A stretch of 64,000 bases of DNA from Burkholderia metallica (lineage in GTDB: Bacteria > Pseudomonadota > Gammaproteobacteria > Burkholderiales > Burkholderiaceae). Both the position numbers and the translations under genes were made by a program. The DNA lies in the NCBI RefSeq assembly GCF_902832845.1, contig NZ_CADFDB010000001.1:186001-250000 (forward strand), in the 5' to 3' direction. Positions 51,563-59,172 of the stretch are shown piece by piece; position 1 is the stretch's first letter, and each line of letters opens with the position of its first letter. The notes below the pieces were generated by a model, which was not told the DNA's origin, ran no database searches, and saw nothing but the letters and a program-made list of their open reading frames with translations.

Positions 51563-52612
51563 CGGGTACTCGCCGAGTTCACGCCCAACAGGGCGTTAGC
51601 TAATGCCGAAAGTATTGCATTTTTATCGAGAGCGCGAAGGATGAAGCCTGACCGTCTGACAATGAACGGCGTTCGCGCCATTATTTCGATTGGAGGGATG
51701 TTGGCGCTGCTCGGCTGCTCGTCCCTTGCGGAACAGCAAGCGGCGCCGCCTTCGAACCAATCTATGAAAAGTTCTATGACCGACAAGCAAAGTGGAAACC
51801 AGACGGGCGTCGTGCCGAATGAGCGGGTAACCTGGGTCAAGAACCCGCTGATCACACAGATCAGGTTCCATGACGCAATCGTGCGTAATAACAGTGTAAA
51901 AATACGGTACTACACCACATACATAAATCCGAGCGATGGGGACGTTAAGACAACAGGCAAGCCTACGCCGGATGGCCCTGCAATGCGGCTGTATTCGGGG
52001 GGCAAGGAGACTAAGCCTGCCCCGCCTAAGTACAGTGGCATTGAGCCTTATGTCGCCGCTCCCCGGGACGAAGACATAAAGCGATCTACCTATGTGATGA
52101 AGGCAAAGGAGAAATGGGTAGGCGAGGTTGCAGACGAATTTGTGATCTTGAATACCCAGTTCCTCACCGGCATACACGTCTACGAGATGGTCTACTGGCA
52201 TACGCAACTCGACTGGATCGACGTGCGCGAGGTTCTGGACCGTACCGATACGGGCAAAGGCAGGATGATGTATCCGATCACGGATAACGCACCGTCGAAC
52301 CGCCTCTATTTCAAGGTCTATAAGCCGACCGATGAAGAAGCGCGTGAGGGGCGGCACGTTGAATTCCTCGGCGAAGTGGATGCCCGTACGCAGGTCCCCG
52401 CGCTGCCGTACGCCCGCCCAGGCGACTACGCACCAAAGACCGGCTATTGGGCCGCGACGGGCAAGAGCATCGAAAGGCTCGGCGGCTATCACGAAGTGTT
52501 CGTCAAGGAAGGTGATTCACTGCCGAACCTGCCGGGGGACCGGGGCGTGGACCCCTTCAGCTTCCAGTGGAAGTACGTGGGCGAACAGAGTGCCGCCGTC
52601 GGAAAGTAACGG
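51562..52612 (+). repeat. Tandem duplication, unit B (effector-tail scar plus lipoprotein gene)
   Basis: 51562-51640 repeats the 3' end of the effector gene. One T is missing from the T-run (five instead of six before ATCGAG), so the scar is out of frame and non-coding. The lipoprotein copy B follows. This fixes the origin of copy B as a duplication that began inside the effector gene. Confidence 0.85.
51641..52609 (+). CDS. Putative T6SS immunity lipoprotein, copy B
   Basis: A 322-residue paralogue of the preceding gene. The first 80 residues are nearly identical (MLALLGC versus MVALLGC at the lipobox, SNQSMKSS versus SNQTTKSS), and the last 150 are nearly identical. The block around residues 85-175 is substantially changed (IKIRYGFSCINPS becomes VKIRYYTTYINPS; KAKEKWVGEVADEFVILNTQ replaces KAKSKWTSDGPGEFVIANSQ). 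This pattern suggests diversification of the effector-binding surface after duplication, or exchange with another immunity allele. Function is inferred from position and lipoprotein type. Confidence 0.75.
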   Translation: MKPDRLTMNGVRAIISIGGMLALLGCSSLAEQQAAPPSNQSMKSSMTDKQSGNQTGVVPNERVTWVKNPLITQIRFHDAIVRNNSVKIRYYTTYINPSDGDVKTTGKPTPDGPAMRLYSGGKETKPAPPKYSGIEPYVAAPRDEDIKRSTYVMKAKEKWVGEVADEFVILNTQFLTGIHVYEMVYWHTQLDWIDVREVLDRTDTGKGRMMYPITDNAPSNRLYFKVYKPTDEEAREGRHVEFLGEVDARTQVPALPYARPGDYAPKTGYWAATGKSIERLGGYHEVFVKEGDSLPNLPGDRGVDPFSFQWKYVGEQSAAVGK

Positions 52613-52640
52613 CTGATCAATATCACCATCGGAGATTTTC

Positions 52641-52895
52641 ATGCGACCCGTTGTGCTTGTCGGCCATCGCCATGTCTGTCCATTGCACGGACCTGGGACT
52701 GTTATCAGCGGCACGGACGGCGTGACAGTCGGGGGGAGAAAAGCGGCCTGTGTCGGTGACTCTACGAGTTGCGGTGCTGTCATCGTCACCGGGGGCGTAA
52801 CCACGTTTGGTGGCCGGGCGGTTGCCTGCGAGGGTGACACCACCAGCCACGGCGGCACGCTGGTCGAGGGCGATAACGGCTGGTTGCTTGATTGA
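52641..52895 (+). CDS. PAAR-domain T6SS spike-tip protein
   Basis: An 84-residue PAAR protein that caps the VgrG trimer and can carry cargo. The three-fold pattern is clear: RPVVLVGHRHVCPLHGPGTV, then GVTVGGRKAACVGDSTSCGA, then GVTTFGGRAVACEGDTTSHG and GTLVEGDNGWLLD. The histidine and cysteine residues fit the tip zinc site. GGAG precedes the ATG. It closes the cargo island; the first gene (45044) may hold a second PAAR-like segment. Confidence 0.92.
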   Translation: MRPVVLVGHRHVCPLHGPGTVISGTDGVTVGGRKAACVGDSTSCGAVIVTGGVTTFGGRAVACEGDTTSHGGTLVEGDNGWLLD

Positions 52896-53296
52896 GCGGA
52901 ACAGGGAAAGCACGCCATGATTCAACTTCCAGGCAGACATGCACCGGGCGACGCACCGGCGTCCGCCGAGTCACCGCAGCTTGTCGCTATTCGCATGCCT
53001 CTCAATAGTAGACAGGGCGGGGGGCTACCGTTTGTGCGGCGGCAGGCTAAGTTCTTCACGCTTTCGCGTCTTACTTTGACGCGATGATCAGAGCAACGCG
53101 CTTGGCTACGCCGAACAGCCGCATCGGTGTTTGGGGATAGGGCATTTGCCGCCGGGGACGATCCAGCCATCCAACCGGGATGGGTACAACGTGCTTCTGC
53201 AAACGGGTCGGGCCGCCCGCCAGGGACGATTGATTACTCGACCGGACAACCAGCCGCCAGGACGTTTTCTTAAGCTTCGCCGGGCAGGTCATGCCC
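52896..53296. other. 401-base segment after PAAR with possible gene remnants
   Basis: A 56-codon frame from the ATG at 52917 to the TGA at 53085-53087 (MIQLPGRHAPGDAPASAESP...) has AGGGAAAG upstream and could be a small gene or the cut-off 5' end of another cargo gene. A 73-codon minus-strand frame (53071-53292) has no supporting signals. Neither resembles a known family, so only the remnant idea is offered. Confidence 0.35.
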
Positions 53297-53665
53297 TCAC
53301 GCCGTGCAGATACCGGCCACGCCGACTTTCTGGAACAGGTGCGGGCTTGCGACGGCGGACGACGGATAGGCCGACAGCTTGGCGACGAACTCCGGATGTG
53401 TGAAGGCCGCGCGAAACGCTTCGGTCGATTCCCAGATCGCGTAGTTCAGATAAGTCGGACTGTCGCCGAGCGCGCGATGCAACTGGGTCGAGATGAATCC
53501 CGGCTGCCGCTTCATGAATTCGGCGTCGTCCTTCCACACGGCAAGAAAGTCCGCTTCGTCGTCGGCGGCCAACGTGAACACGTTGACGAGGACAACCGGC
53601 TCCGCGTCGATGGCGATCTGTTGCTGGATCGGAAACGCCGGATCCAGCGGCTTGAAATGAGGCAT
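53297..53665 (-). CDS. Antibiotic biosynthesis monooxygenase (ABM) family protein
   Basis: A 122-residue dimeric alpha+beta barrel protein of the ABM/heme-degrading-like fold. VVLVNVFTLAADDEADFLAV and WKDDAEFMKRQPGFISTQLH (about residues 24-63), then LNYAIWESTEAFRAAFTHPE, give the family pattern with the conserved Trp in IWES. The ATG at 53665 has AGGAG at ideal distance; an in-frame ATG 42 bases upstream is less likely. It lies downstream of a MarR gene on the same strand (38 bases), probably in one transcript; substrate unknown. Confidence 0.87.
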   Translation of the reverse strand: MPHFKPLDPAFPIQQQIAIDAEPVVLVNVFTLAADDEADFLAVWKDDAEFMKRQPGFISTQLHRALGDSPTYLNYAIWESTEAFRAAFTHPEFVAKLSAYPSSAVASPHLFQKVGVAGICTA

Positions 53666-53703
53666 GGGAACTCCTGCGGGTGAGGGTGAGGGGGGCTGAG
53701 CGC

Positions 53704-54150
53704 TCACGTCGGTGCATCGGCACCATGTGCGCGGGACATCGCCGACAGCACGCGGATCGCCGCATCCAGGTCAGCCGAACTGAAGTCGCCGGCGATGTCG
53801 CGGACATGCTGTTGCCACTGCCCGACCACGGCCTGGTAGGCCGCCTCGCCGCGAGGCGTCAGCGCATACAAGGGCGAGCGCTTGTGCGCCGGGTTGGGCA
53901 GCGACTGAACCAGCCCTTCGTCGGTCAGCACGTTGATCTGTTTCAGCACCGCCTGCCGCGTGATGCCCATCGCGTCGGCGATCTGCGGGATGTTCGGGGC
54001 TACCGGCACCAGCGAGATGGCGCCTAGCACTTGCCAGCGCGCGCTGGTCAGGCCGTGCGGCCCGGCAAAGGTGTTGCCCCATTCGATCAGCAGGCCGTTC
54101 AGGCGGAATACGGACAGCGCGACGGCGGTCAACTTCGCGGATTTCGTCAT
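53704..54150 (-). CDS. MarR-family transcriptional regulator
   Basis: A 148-residue winged-helix regulator. GLTSARWQVLGAISLVPVAP (about residues 32-51), then IADAMGITRQAVLKQINVLT and DEGLVQSLPNPAHKRSPLYA form the MarR DNA-binding domain with the wing at NPAHKRSPLYALT. The dimer helices flank it. The frame is open up to 54375, but the ATG at 54150 fits the promoter mapped at 54179-54207 and the family length. It is followed closely by the ABM gene, which it may repress; the inverted repeat in its own promoter suggests autoregulation. Confidence 0.88.
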   Translation of the reverse strand: MTKSAKLTAVALSVFRLNGLLIEWGNTFAGPHGLTSARWQVLGAISLVPVAPNIPQIADAMGITRQAVLKQINVLTDEGLVQSLPNPAHKRSPLYALTPRGEAAYQAVVGQWQQHVRDIAGDFSSADLDAAIRVLSAMSRAHGADAPT

Positions 54151-54178
54151 GTTCGATACGTGGGATGAATTGACAACT

Positions 54179-54207
54179 ACTTTACGTATTGGACAACTGG
54201 TTGTCAA
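54179..54207 (-). promoter_or_regulatory. Promoter and operator of the marR gene
   Basis: On the minus strand a perfect -35 TTGACA (54207-54202) and -10 TAAAGT (54184-54179) are separated by 17 bases. GACAAC-TG-GTTGTC (54192-54205) is a perfect inverted repeat inside the spacer overlapping the -35, and a further TTGACAAC at 54170-54177 mirrors GTTGTCAA. This is the expected place for MarR autorepression. Confidence 0.65.
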
Positions 54208-54326
54208 TTTGGCGAATGCATCTTCCTGAACGAGAGCGGTTCGGTAAACTGGCGACGCGATCCGGCACCGGTAACATTTGCCGCGCCGGATGGCGGGCCG
54301 ACAATAAAGAACCTTGAGAGAAATCA

Positions 54327-54833
54327 GTGAGAACGATCCGGAAAGCGATCGCCGTACCGTTGGTGGCGCTGGCATGCGGCACGAGTGCGCATGCCTGCCA
54401 GCCGCCGTACCATCACACCGAGTATTTCGGCGGTAACACCTACCTGAGCGACGAACTTCGCGACAAGGTGCTCGACGACATTCGTGCCAATCGCTACACC
54501 GTCATCGAACCGCAAATCGGCTTGCTGTTCTATGCGATCGTCAGGAAGGACGACGGGATCTACCTGGGGGCTGACCGGATTGCGACGGGAAGGGATTCGT
54601 TCTGGTACCTCGGGAATGGTTATTACCAGCTGAACGGCCAGATCTATTTCATGGGTGAACACGTCGGTGCGTATCCACTCAACGGTACCGTGGTCGTTCA
54701 CACCGAGGATCGGACCCGGCAAAGGCCGGATGACTATCCCAAGGGCCGGCTGTTTTGCGTCGTGACGCGTCACGCCAGCATCCTCGAAACCTCGACCGGC
54801 CTGCGGATCGAGCGAATCGTCGACGACAACTGA
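54327..54833 (+). CDS. Periplasmic hypothetical protein
   Basis: A 168-residue exported protein from a GTG start. Residues 1-23 are a signal peptide (MRTIRKAIAVPLVALACGTS, cleavage near AHA). The mature part is rich in Tyr, Gly and Asp, with repeated short beta-strand motifs: GGNTYLSDELRDKVLDDIRA, FWYLGNGYYQLNGQIYFMGE and VGAYPLNGTVVVHTED, reminiscent of DKNYY-type repeats. Two cysteines (ACQPP, FCVV) may pair. No named family is certain. It is divergent from the marR gene. Confidence 0.7.
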   Translation: MRTIRKAIAVPLVALACGTSAHACQPPYHHTEYFGGNTYLSDELRDKVLDDIRANRYTVIEPQIGLLFYAIVRKDDGIYLGADRIATGRDSFWYLGNGYYQLNGQIYFMGEHVGAYPLNGTVVVHTEDRTRQRPDDYPKGRLFCVVTRHASILETSTGLRIERIVDDN

Positions 54834-54892
54834 GCGGGATGCGTGGTTGCCCCGGGCTGGCGCATTTGCCGCGCACGCCTGGCAAATCCTTT

Positions 54893-54962
54893 CCGATCAA
54901 AGGCTTGGTGTCGTTAACGGACGGTTGTCCACAAGCTTGCCAACACAATCTGTGGACAAGCC
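54893..54962 (+). repeat. Intergenic DnaA-box-like repeat, copy 8
   Basis: The left flank GATCAAAGGCTTGGTG is followed by TTGTCCACA at 54925-54933 and TGTGGACAA at 54951-54959, here exact reverse complements of each other. It lies about 12 kb from the other copies with the same orientation and 35-bp span, next to the 3' end of the qseC-like gene. Confidence 0.85.
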
Positions 54963-54978
54963 GCGCGATGCGCGCGGG

Positions 54979-56355
54979 TCAGGCCGGCTGCGGAAAGCGC
55001 ACGGTGACGGTCAGCCCGCGCCCGCCGCGCGTGGTGCCGAGCGCGACCGTCGCGCGATGCTGTTCGGCGATCCGCTTGACGATCGACAGCCCGAGCCCGC
55101 TGCCCGAGGACGTGACGGCCTGCGCGCCCTTGCCGCGATAGAAGCGCTCCCACACGTCGGTGCGTTCGGCTTCCGGGATGCCGGGGCCGTCGTCGGCGAC
55201 TTCGAGCACGGGCGTCGTGCCGTCGAGCCGCGCGGACACGTCGACGCGCGCGCCGTCGCCCGCATAGCGGATCGCGTTGTCGACGAGGTTGTTCAGCAGC
55301 ACGCGCAGCGTGTCCGCGTTGCCCGAGGTCATCACGGGCGTCGACACGATCGCGCCGAGGTCGATCCGGTGCGCATCGGCGACACGCGTGCGATCCGATA
55401 CCACCGAGCGGCACAGTGCGGCGAGATCGACGGGCGCCGACGTGCAGGCGGCCGCCTGCGCATCGGGTTCGAGGCGCGCAAGCGTCAGCAACTGCTCGGC
55501 GAGGTGGCCGAGGCGCGTCGTGCCCGCCTGGATCTGCGCGAGGATGCGCTCGCGTTCCTCCGCGCTCGACGCGCGCCGCAGCAACTGCGACTGGATCGAC
55601 AGCCCCATGATCGGCGTGCGCAACTCGTGCGCGGCATCGGCGATGAAGTGGCGCTGCAGCGTGAACGAGCGGTCGAGGCGCGCGAGCAGGTCGTTGATCG
55701 CCTCGGCGAGCGGACGGACTTCGTTCGGCATCGAACCGACGTCGACCGGTTCCAGATTGTTCGCATTCCTGCGTTTGAGGCCGGATGCGATCGAGCGTAG
55801 CGGCCGCAGCCCCGCGCCGATGCCGAACCACAGGCCGATCGCGAGCAGCGGCAGCATCGAGAACACCGGCCACAGCAGGTGCACGGCGATGCCTGCGATC
55901 GCTTCCCAGCGGGCATGGCGAGCCTGGGCGAGCCGGATCGTCGTACCGCCGCGCTCGGTCACATAGGTGCGCCACGGCTGGCCGCCGACGTCGACGGTCG
56001 CGATGCCTTTCTGCGCGGGCGGCGGGAGGGCCGAATCGCGGTCGGTCGAATACACGAGCGTGCCGTTGCGCCAGACCTGCAACAGCACTGCGTCGGGGTC
56101 GCCCGCCTCGAAGCCGTGCTTGCCGTTGGCGTGGTTGCTGAACGACAGCTCGCCGTTCGGGCCGACGACGATCTGCTTCGACATGCTGCGCATCTGGTCG
56201 TCGAGCAGGTCGTCGAGCTCGCGCAGCGCGCCCCAGTAGGTGCCCGCGCTCGCGACGAGGCCGATCACGCACGCGGCCGGCAGCAGCCACGTCAGCAGGC
56301 GCCGCCGCAGCGACGCATTGCGCCAGCGCGCGAGCGCGCGTTGCATGCGCGTCAT
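54979..56355 (-). CDS. qseC: Sensor histidine kinase (QseC/PmrB-like)
   Basis: A 458-residue inner-membrane sensor kinase. TM1 is LLTWLLPAACVIGLVASAGT near residue 20. A periplasmic sensor loop of about 120 residues follows (LLDDQMRSMSKQIVVGPNGE...), then TM2 near LLWPVFSMLPLLAIGLWFGI. HAMP, the phospho-acceptor histidine in FIADAAHELRTPIMGLSIQS (about 246) and the ATPase motifs NNLVDNAIRYAGD, VADDGPGIPEAER and SGSGLGLSIVKRI come next. The start overlaps the regulator stop (ATGA), so the pair is co-translated. The symbol is by similarity of architecture to QseC. Confidence 0.87.
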   Translation of the reverse strand: MTRMQRALARWRNASLRRRLLTWLLPAACVIGLVASAGTYWGALRELDDLLDDQMRSMSKQIVVGPNGELSFSNHANGKHGFEAGDPDAVLLQVWRNGTLVYSTDRDSALPPPAQKGIATVDVGGQPWRTYVTERGGTTIRLAQARHARWEAIAGIAVHLLWPVFSMLPLLAIGLWFGIGAGLRPLRSIASGLKRRNANNLEPVDVGSMPNEVRPLAEAINDLLARLDRSFTLQRHFIADAAHELRTPIMGLSIQSQLLRRASSAEERERILAQIQAGTTRLGHLAEQLLTLARLEPDAQAAACTSAPVDLAALCRSVVSDRTRVADAHRIDLGAIVSTPVMTSGNADTLRVLLNNLVDNAIRYAGDGARVDVSARLDGTTPVLEVADDGPGIPEAERTDVWERFYRGKGAQAVTSSGSGLGLSIVKRIAEQHRATVALGTTRGGRGLTVTVRFPQPA

Positions 56356-57014
56356 GCGCCGTCACCGATCCGGTAGCCGACGCCGCGCACCGTGCGGATC
56401 ATGTCGTGGCCGAGCTTCTTGCGCAGGTTGTGGATGTGCACCTGCACCGCGTTGCTCTCGATTTCCTCGCCCCAGCTGTACAGCCGCTCCTCGAACTGCT
56501 CGCGCGAAATCACCGCGCCCGGGTCGCGCATCAGCTCGTGCAGCAGCACGAATTCCTTCGGCGACAGCGGCACTTCGTCGTCGTCGAGCCACACCAGATG
56601 CTTGACGGGGTCGAGCCGCAGCGGGCCGATCGCGAGCGTCGTCTGCGCGCGGCCCGCATGGCGGCGGTTGACCGCGCGGATGCGCGCGAGCAGCTCGTCG
56701 AGTTCGAACGGCTTGACGAGATAGTCGTCGGCGCCGCTGTCGAGGCCCGCGATGCGGTCGGGCACGCCGTCGCGCGCGGTGATGATGATCGCGGGGAGGG
56801 TTTCGTCGCGGCGGCGCAGCGCGGCGAGCACCGACAGGCCGTCGCGGTTCGGCAGCCCGAGATCGAGCAGCAGCAGGCCGTAGCCGGTCGCGCGCAACGC
56901 GAGCGAGGCGGCGTCGCCGTCCTTCACCCAGTCGACCGCGAAGCCTTCCTGTTTGAGCCCCTGTTCGAGCCCGCTGCCGATCAGCGGATCGTCCTCGACG
57001 AGCAATACGCGCAT
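56352..57014 (-). CDS. qseB: OmpR-family response regulator (QseB-like)
   Basis: A 220-residue regulator with the phospho-acceptor aspartate in YGLLLLDLGLPNRDGLS (about residue 51) and the signalling Lys in DDYLVKPFELDELLAR (about 101). The winged helix has VPLSPKEFVLLHELMRDPGA and VQVHIHNLRKKLG and ends IRTVRGVGYRIGDGA. The frame opens at 57032, but the ATG at 57014 begins the first strand (MRVLLVEDDPLIG). It is transcribed with the kinase and divergent from the YgiW-like gene, the same arrangement as qseBC-ygiW in enterobacteria. Confidence 0.87.
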   Translation of the reverse strand: MRVLLVEDDPLIGSGLEQGLKQEGFAVDWVKDGDAASLALRATGYGLLLLDLGLPNRDGLSVLAALRRRDETLPAIIITARDGVPDRIAGLDSGADDYLVKPFELDELLARIRAVNRRHAGRAQTTLAIGPLRLDPVKHLVWLDDDEVPLSPKEFVLLHELMRDPGAVISREQFEERLYSWGEEIESNAVQVHIHNLRKKLGHDMIRTVRGVGYRIGDGA

Positions 57015-57093
57015 GGATTCGTGCCTTTTCAACAGGGCGCCGCGGCGCCCGGGGTTCCCATGATAAGCGCCGCCGTATTAGGCGAAGCTTAAA

Positions 57094-57188
57094 TACGGAC
57101 CGTGCGAAGGCCGCCTTCGTACACGTCTTATGCGACACCGTGTCGCCTCGGTACGACCTTCAGGTTTGCTTAATCTTACGGTCCGTAA
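57094..57188. promoter_or_regulatory. Palindromes in the qseB / YgiW-like divergent promoter region
   Basis: TACGGACCGT (57094-57103) and ACGGTCCGTA (57178-57187, within the palindrome TTACGGTCCGTAA at 57176-57188) are reverse complements flanking the divergent starts. A 15-bp perfect palindrome GCGACACCGTGTCGC lies between them at 57132-57146. Shared binding sites for the response regulator or another factor are likely but unproven. Confidence 0.5.
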
Positions 57189-57246
57189 TCTTGGGCCGTC
57201 GCGTTCAACGGGGCGCGGCGTCACATCGAAGAAGAGGACCGACATC

Positions 57247-57600
57247 ATGAAACACCTGGCCAGAATCCTGGCGGTCGCGCTCGCCACGCTGCCGGCCGCC
57301 GTCTACGCGCAATACACGGGGCCGACCGCGCTGACCACGACCACCGTGAAGTCACTGCTCGCGAACGGCAAGGACGACCAGCATGTGCAGTTGCAGGGCC
57401 GCATCGTCAAGCATATCGGCGGCGAGGATTACGAGTTCGCCGATGCGACCGGTACGATTCGCGTCGAGATCGACGACAAGCTGTGGCTGGCCGGCCAGCC
57501 CGTCAGCGACAAGAACGAGGTGAGGGTGACCGGCGAATTCGAGCGCAAATGGTCGGGCAGCGCGAAGGTCGACGCCGATCACGTCGAAGTGCTGCGCTGA
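57247..57600 (+). CDS. YgiW/YdeI-family OB-fold stress protein
   Basis: A 117-residue periplasmic protein with a signal peptide (MKHLARILAVALATLPAAVY, cleavage after AQ near 22) and one BOF (bacterial OB-fold) domain: YTGPTALTTTTVKSLLANGK, VQLQGRIVKHIGGEDYEFAD, TGTIRVEIDDKLW and NEVRVTGEFERKWSGSAKVD. Family members (YgiW, YdeI) bind small molecules and affect resistance to oxidative and antimicrobial stress. It is divergent from the QseBC-like system and probably controlled by it. The ATG at 57247 begins the signal peptide. Confidence 0.9.
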   Translation: MKHLARILAVALATLPAAVYAQYTGPTALTTTTVKSLLANGKDDQHVQLQGRIVKHIGGEDYEFADATGTIRVEIDDKLWLAGQPVSDKNEVRVTGEFERKWSGSAKVDADHVEVLR

Positions 57601-57655
57601 CCGGTGCGCGCGGGGCCGGTGATACCATGGACGACCGGTTCCCGTTCTCACCAAG

Positions 57656-58516
57656 ATGGCCGCCAATTTCGACGAACTCGCGTCCCGGATCCGGGCGCAA
57701 TTTTCCGAGCTGAGCCCGCAATTCCAGGCGGGCGCCGCCTTCCTGCTCGATCATCCCGACGAAGTCGCCACGTCGTCGATGCGCAAGGTCGCCCAGCGCG
57801 CGCAGGTACAGCCCGCGTCGCTCGTGCGGCTCGCGCAGCAATTCGGCTTCCCCGGCTGGAACGAGCTGCGCGACCTGTGCGTCGCGCGCGTGCGCACGCG
57901 CCCCGAGCCGCTCACGCAGCGCGCGCGCTCGCTCGTACGGCCCGACGCGAAGGCGTCGCTCGCGCACGACCTGCTCGCCGCGCAACAGCACAATCTGTCG
58001 GCCACCGCCGCGCAGAACGAGCACGCGCTCGCCGATGCCGCGAAACTGATCCGCAAGGCGTCGCACGTACATGTCGCGGGGTTTCGCTCGTGCTATCCGG
58101 TCGCATTCGGTTTCGTGTACGGCTACCGGCTGTTTCGTCCGAGCGTGTCGCTGCTCAACGGCGTCGCCGGTTCGCTCGAAATGGAGCTGCGCACGATCGC
58201 GAAGCAGAGCGTGACCGTCGTCGTCAGCTTCGCGCCGTATTCGGCGGAAGCGACGCGCGTCGCGCAGGCCGCGAAGGCGCAGGGCAGCCGGATCGTCGCG
58301 ATCACCGACAGCGCGGTGTCGCCGATCGCGCTGCACGCGGATGCGCAACTGATCTTCACGCACGACAGCCCGTCGTTCTTCCCGTCGCTGGTGGCCGCGC
58401 ACGCGATGGCCGAAGCGCTGGTCGCGCAGTTGCTGGCGCTCGAAGGCAGCGATGCGATCGCCGCGCTCGAACGCACCGAAGCGGAACTGCACGCGAAGGG
58501 CGCCTACGTCGTTTGA
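57656..58516 (+). CDS. MurR/RpiR-family regulator (HTH plus SIS domain)
   Basis: A 286-residue regulator. The N-terminal RpiR helix-turn-helix (about 1-75) has FLLDHPDEVATSSMRKVAQR and AQVQPASLVRLAQQFGFPGW. The C-terminal SIS sugar-phosphate-binding domain (about 120-265) has AAKLIRKASHVHVAGFRSCY, RTIAKQSVTVVVSFAPYSAE and AKAQGSRIVAITDSAVSPIA, typical of phosphosugar sensing. Neighbours are a GNAT gene and the YgiW-like gene, so the effector cannot be named. The start at 57656 lies 56 bases after the preceding stop. Confidence 0.9.
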   Translation: MAANFDELASRIRAQFSELSPQFQAGAAFLLDHPDEVATSSMRKVAQRAQVQPASLVRLAQQFGFPGWNELRDLCVARVRTRPEPLTQRARSLVRPDAKASLAHDLLAAQQHNLSATAAQNEHALADAAKLIRKASHVHVAGFRSCYPVAFGFVYGYRLFRPSVSLLNGVAGSLEMELRTIAKQSVTVVVSFAPYSAEATRVAQAAKAQGSRIVAITDSAVSPIALHADAQLIFTHDSPSFFPSLVAAHAMAEALVAQLLALEGSDAIAALERTEAELHAKGAYVV

Positions 58517-58577
58517 CGCGGGACGTGCGGCTGCCACGCCGCTCCATTTACGCTTTCCCATTCACAAGACTCGACCG

Positions 58578-59003
58578 ATGACGTTCACATACGAGGTGAC
58601 CGATGCGGGCGACGCGAACGTGCGCAAGCAGATCGTCGCGCCGCTCGTCCGGTTCAACGAAAGCCGGGCCGGCCCGAACGACGCGCGTGCGCTGGCTGTG
58701 ATCGTGACCGACGAAGAAGGTGCGGTGGTCGGTGGCCTGTGGGGCAGCACCGCGTACGGCTGGCTGCATGTCGACCTGCTCGTGGTGCCCGAGGCCGCGC
58801 GCGGCCAGGGCGCGGGCACGCGCATCATGGATCTGGCCGAAGCGGAAGCCGTCGCACGCGGATGCCACAGCGCGTGGCTCGACACGTTCGACTTCCAGGC
58901 GCGGCCGTTCTACGAGAAGCGCGGCTATGTCCGCTTTGGCGAACTGCCGGATTATCCGGTCGGCCACACGCGCATTTTCCTGACGAAGAAGCTCGCGGGC
59001 TGA
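58578..59003 (+). CDS. GNAT-family N-acetyltransferase
   Basis: A 141-residue acetyltransferase. The acetyl-CoA pyrophosphate loop is in LLVVPEAARGQGAGTRIMDL (about residues 70-89; R/Q-x-x-G-x-G/A at ARGQGAGT). Upstream strands (ALAVIVTDEEGAVVGGLWGS) and the final strand-loop (ARPFYEKRGYVRFGELPDYP) complete the fold. Substrate unknown; the nearest characterised relatives act on amines or antibiotics. The ATG at 58578 fits the family start. It follows the RpiR gene by 61 bases. Confidence 0.9.
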   Translation: MTFTYEVTDAGDANVRKQIVAPLVRFNESRAGPNDARALAVIVTDEEGAVVGGLWGSTAYGWLHVDLLVVPEAARGQGAGTRIMDLAEAEAVARGCHSAWLDTFDFQARPFYEKRGYVRFGELPDYPVGHTRIFLTKKLAG

Positions 59004-59172
59004 GCGGTTGACGCGGGCGGCGGCCGTCGCCTAGGATACCGGTCAGCGATGCAGGGCGCTTCCGGGTCCGCGGAAAGGGTTGAACCCACCTGTTGCAGCA
59101 AATTCAGCTTTCCCCCTGTCCTTTGTGCTGGCGGTATTGCGGACCTTCGGCCATGACTGCACGAGGATTCGC

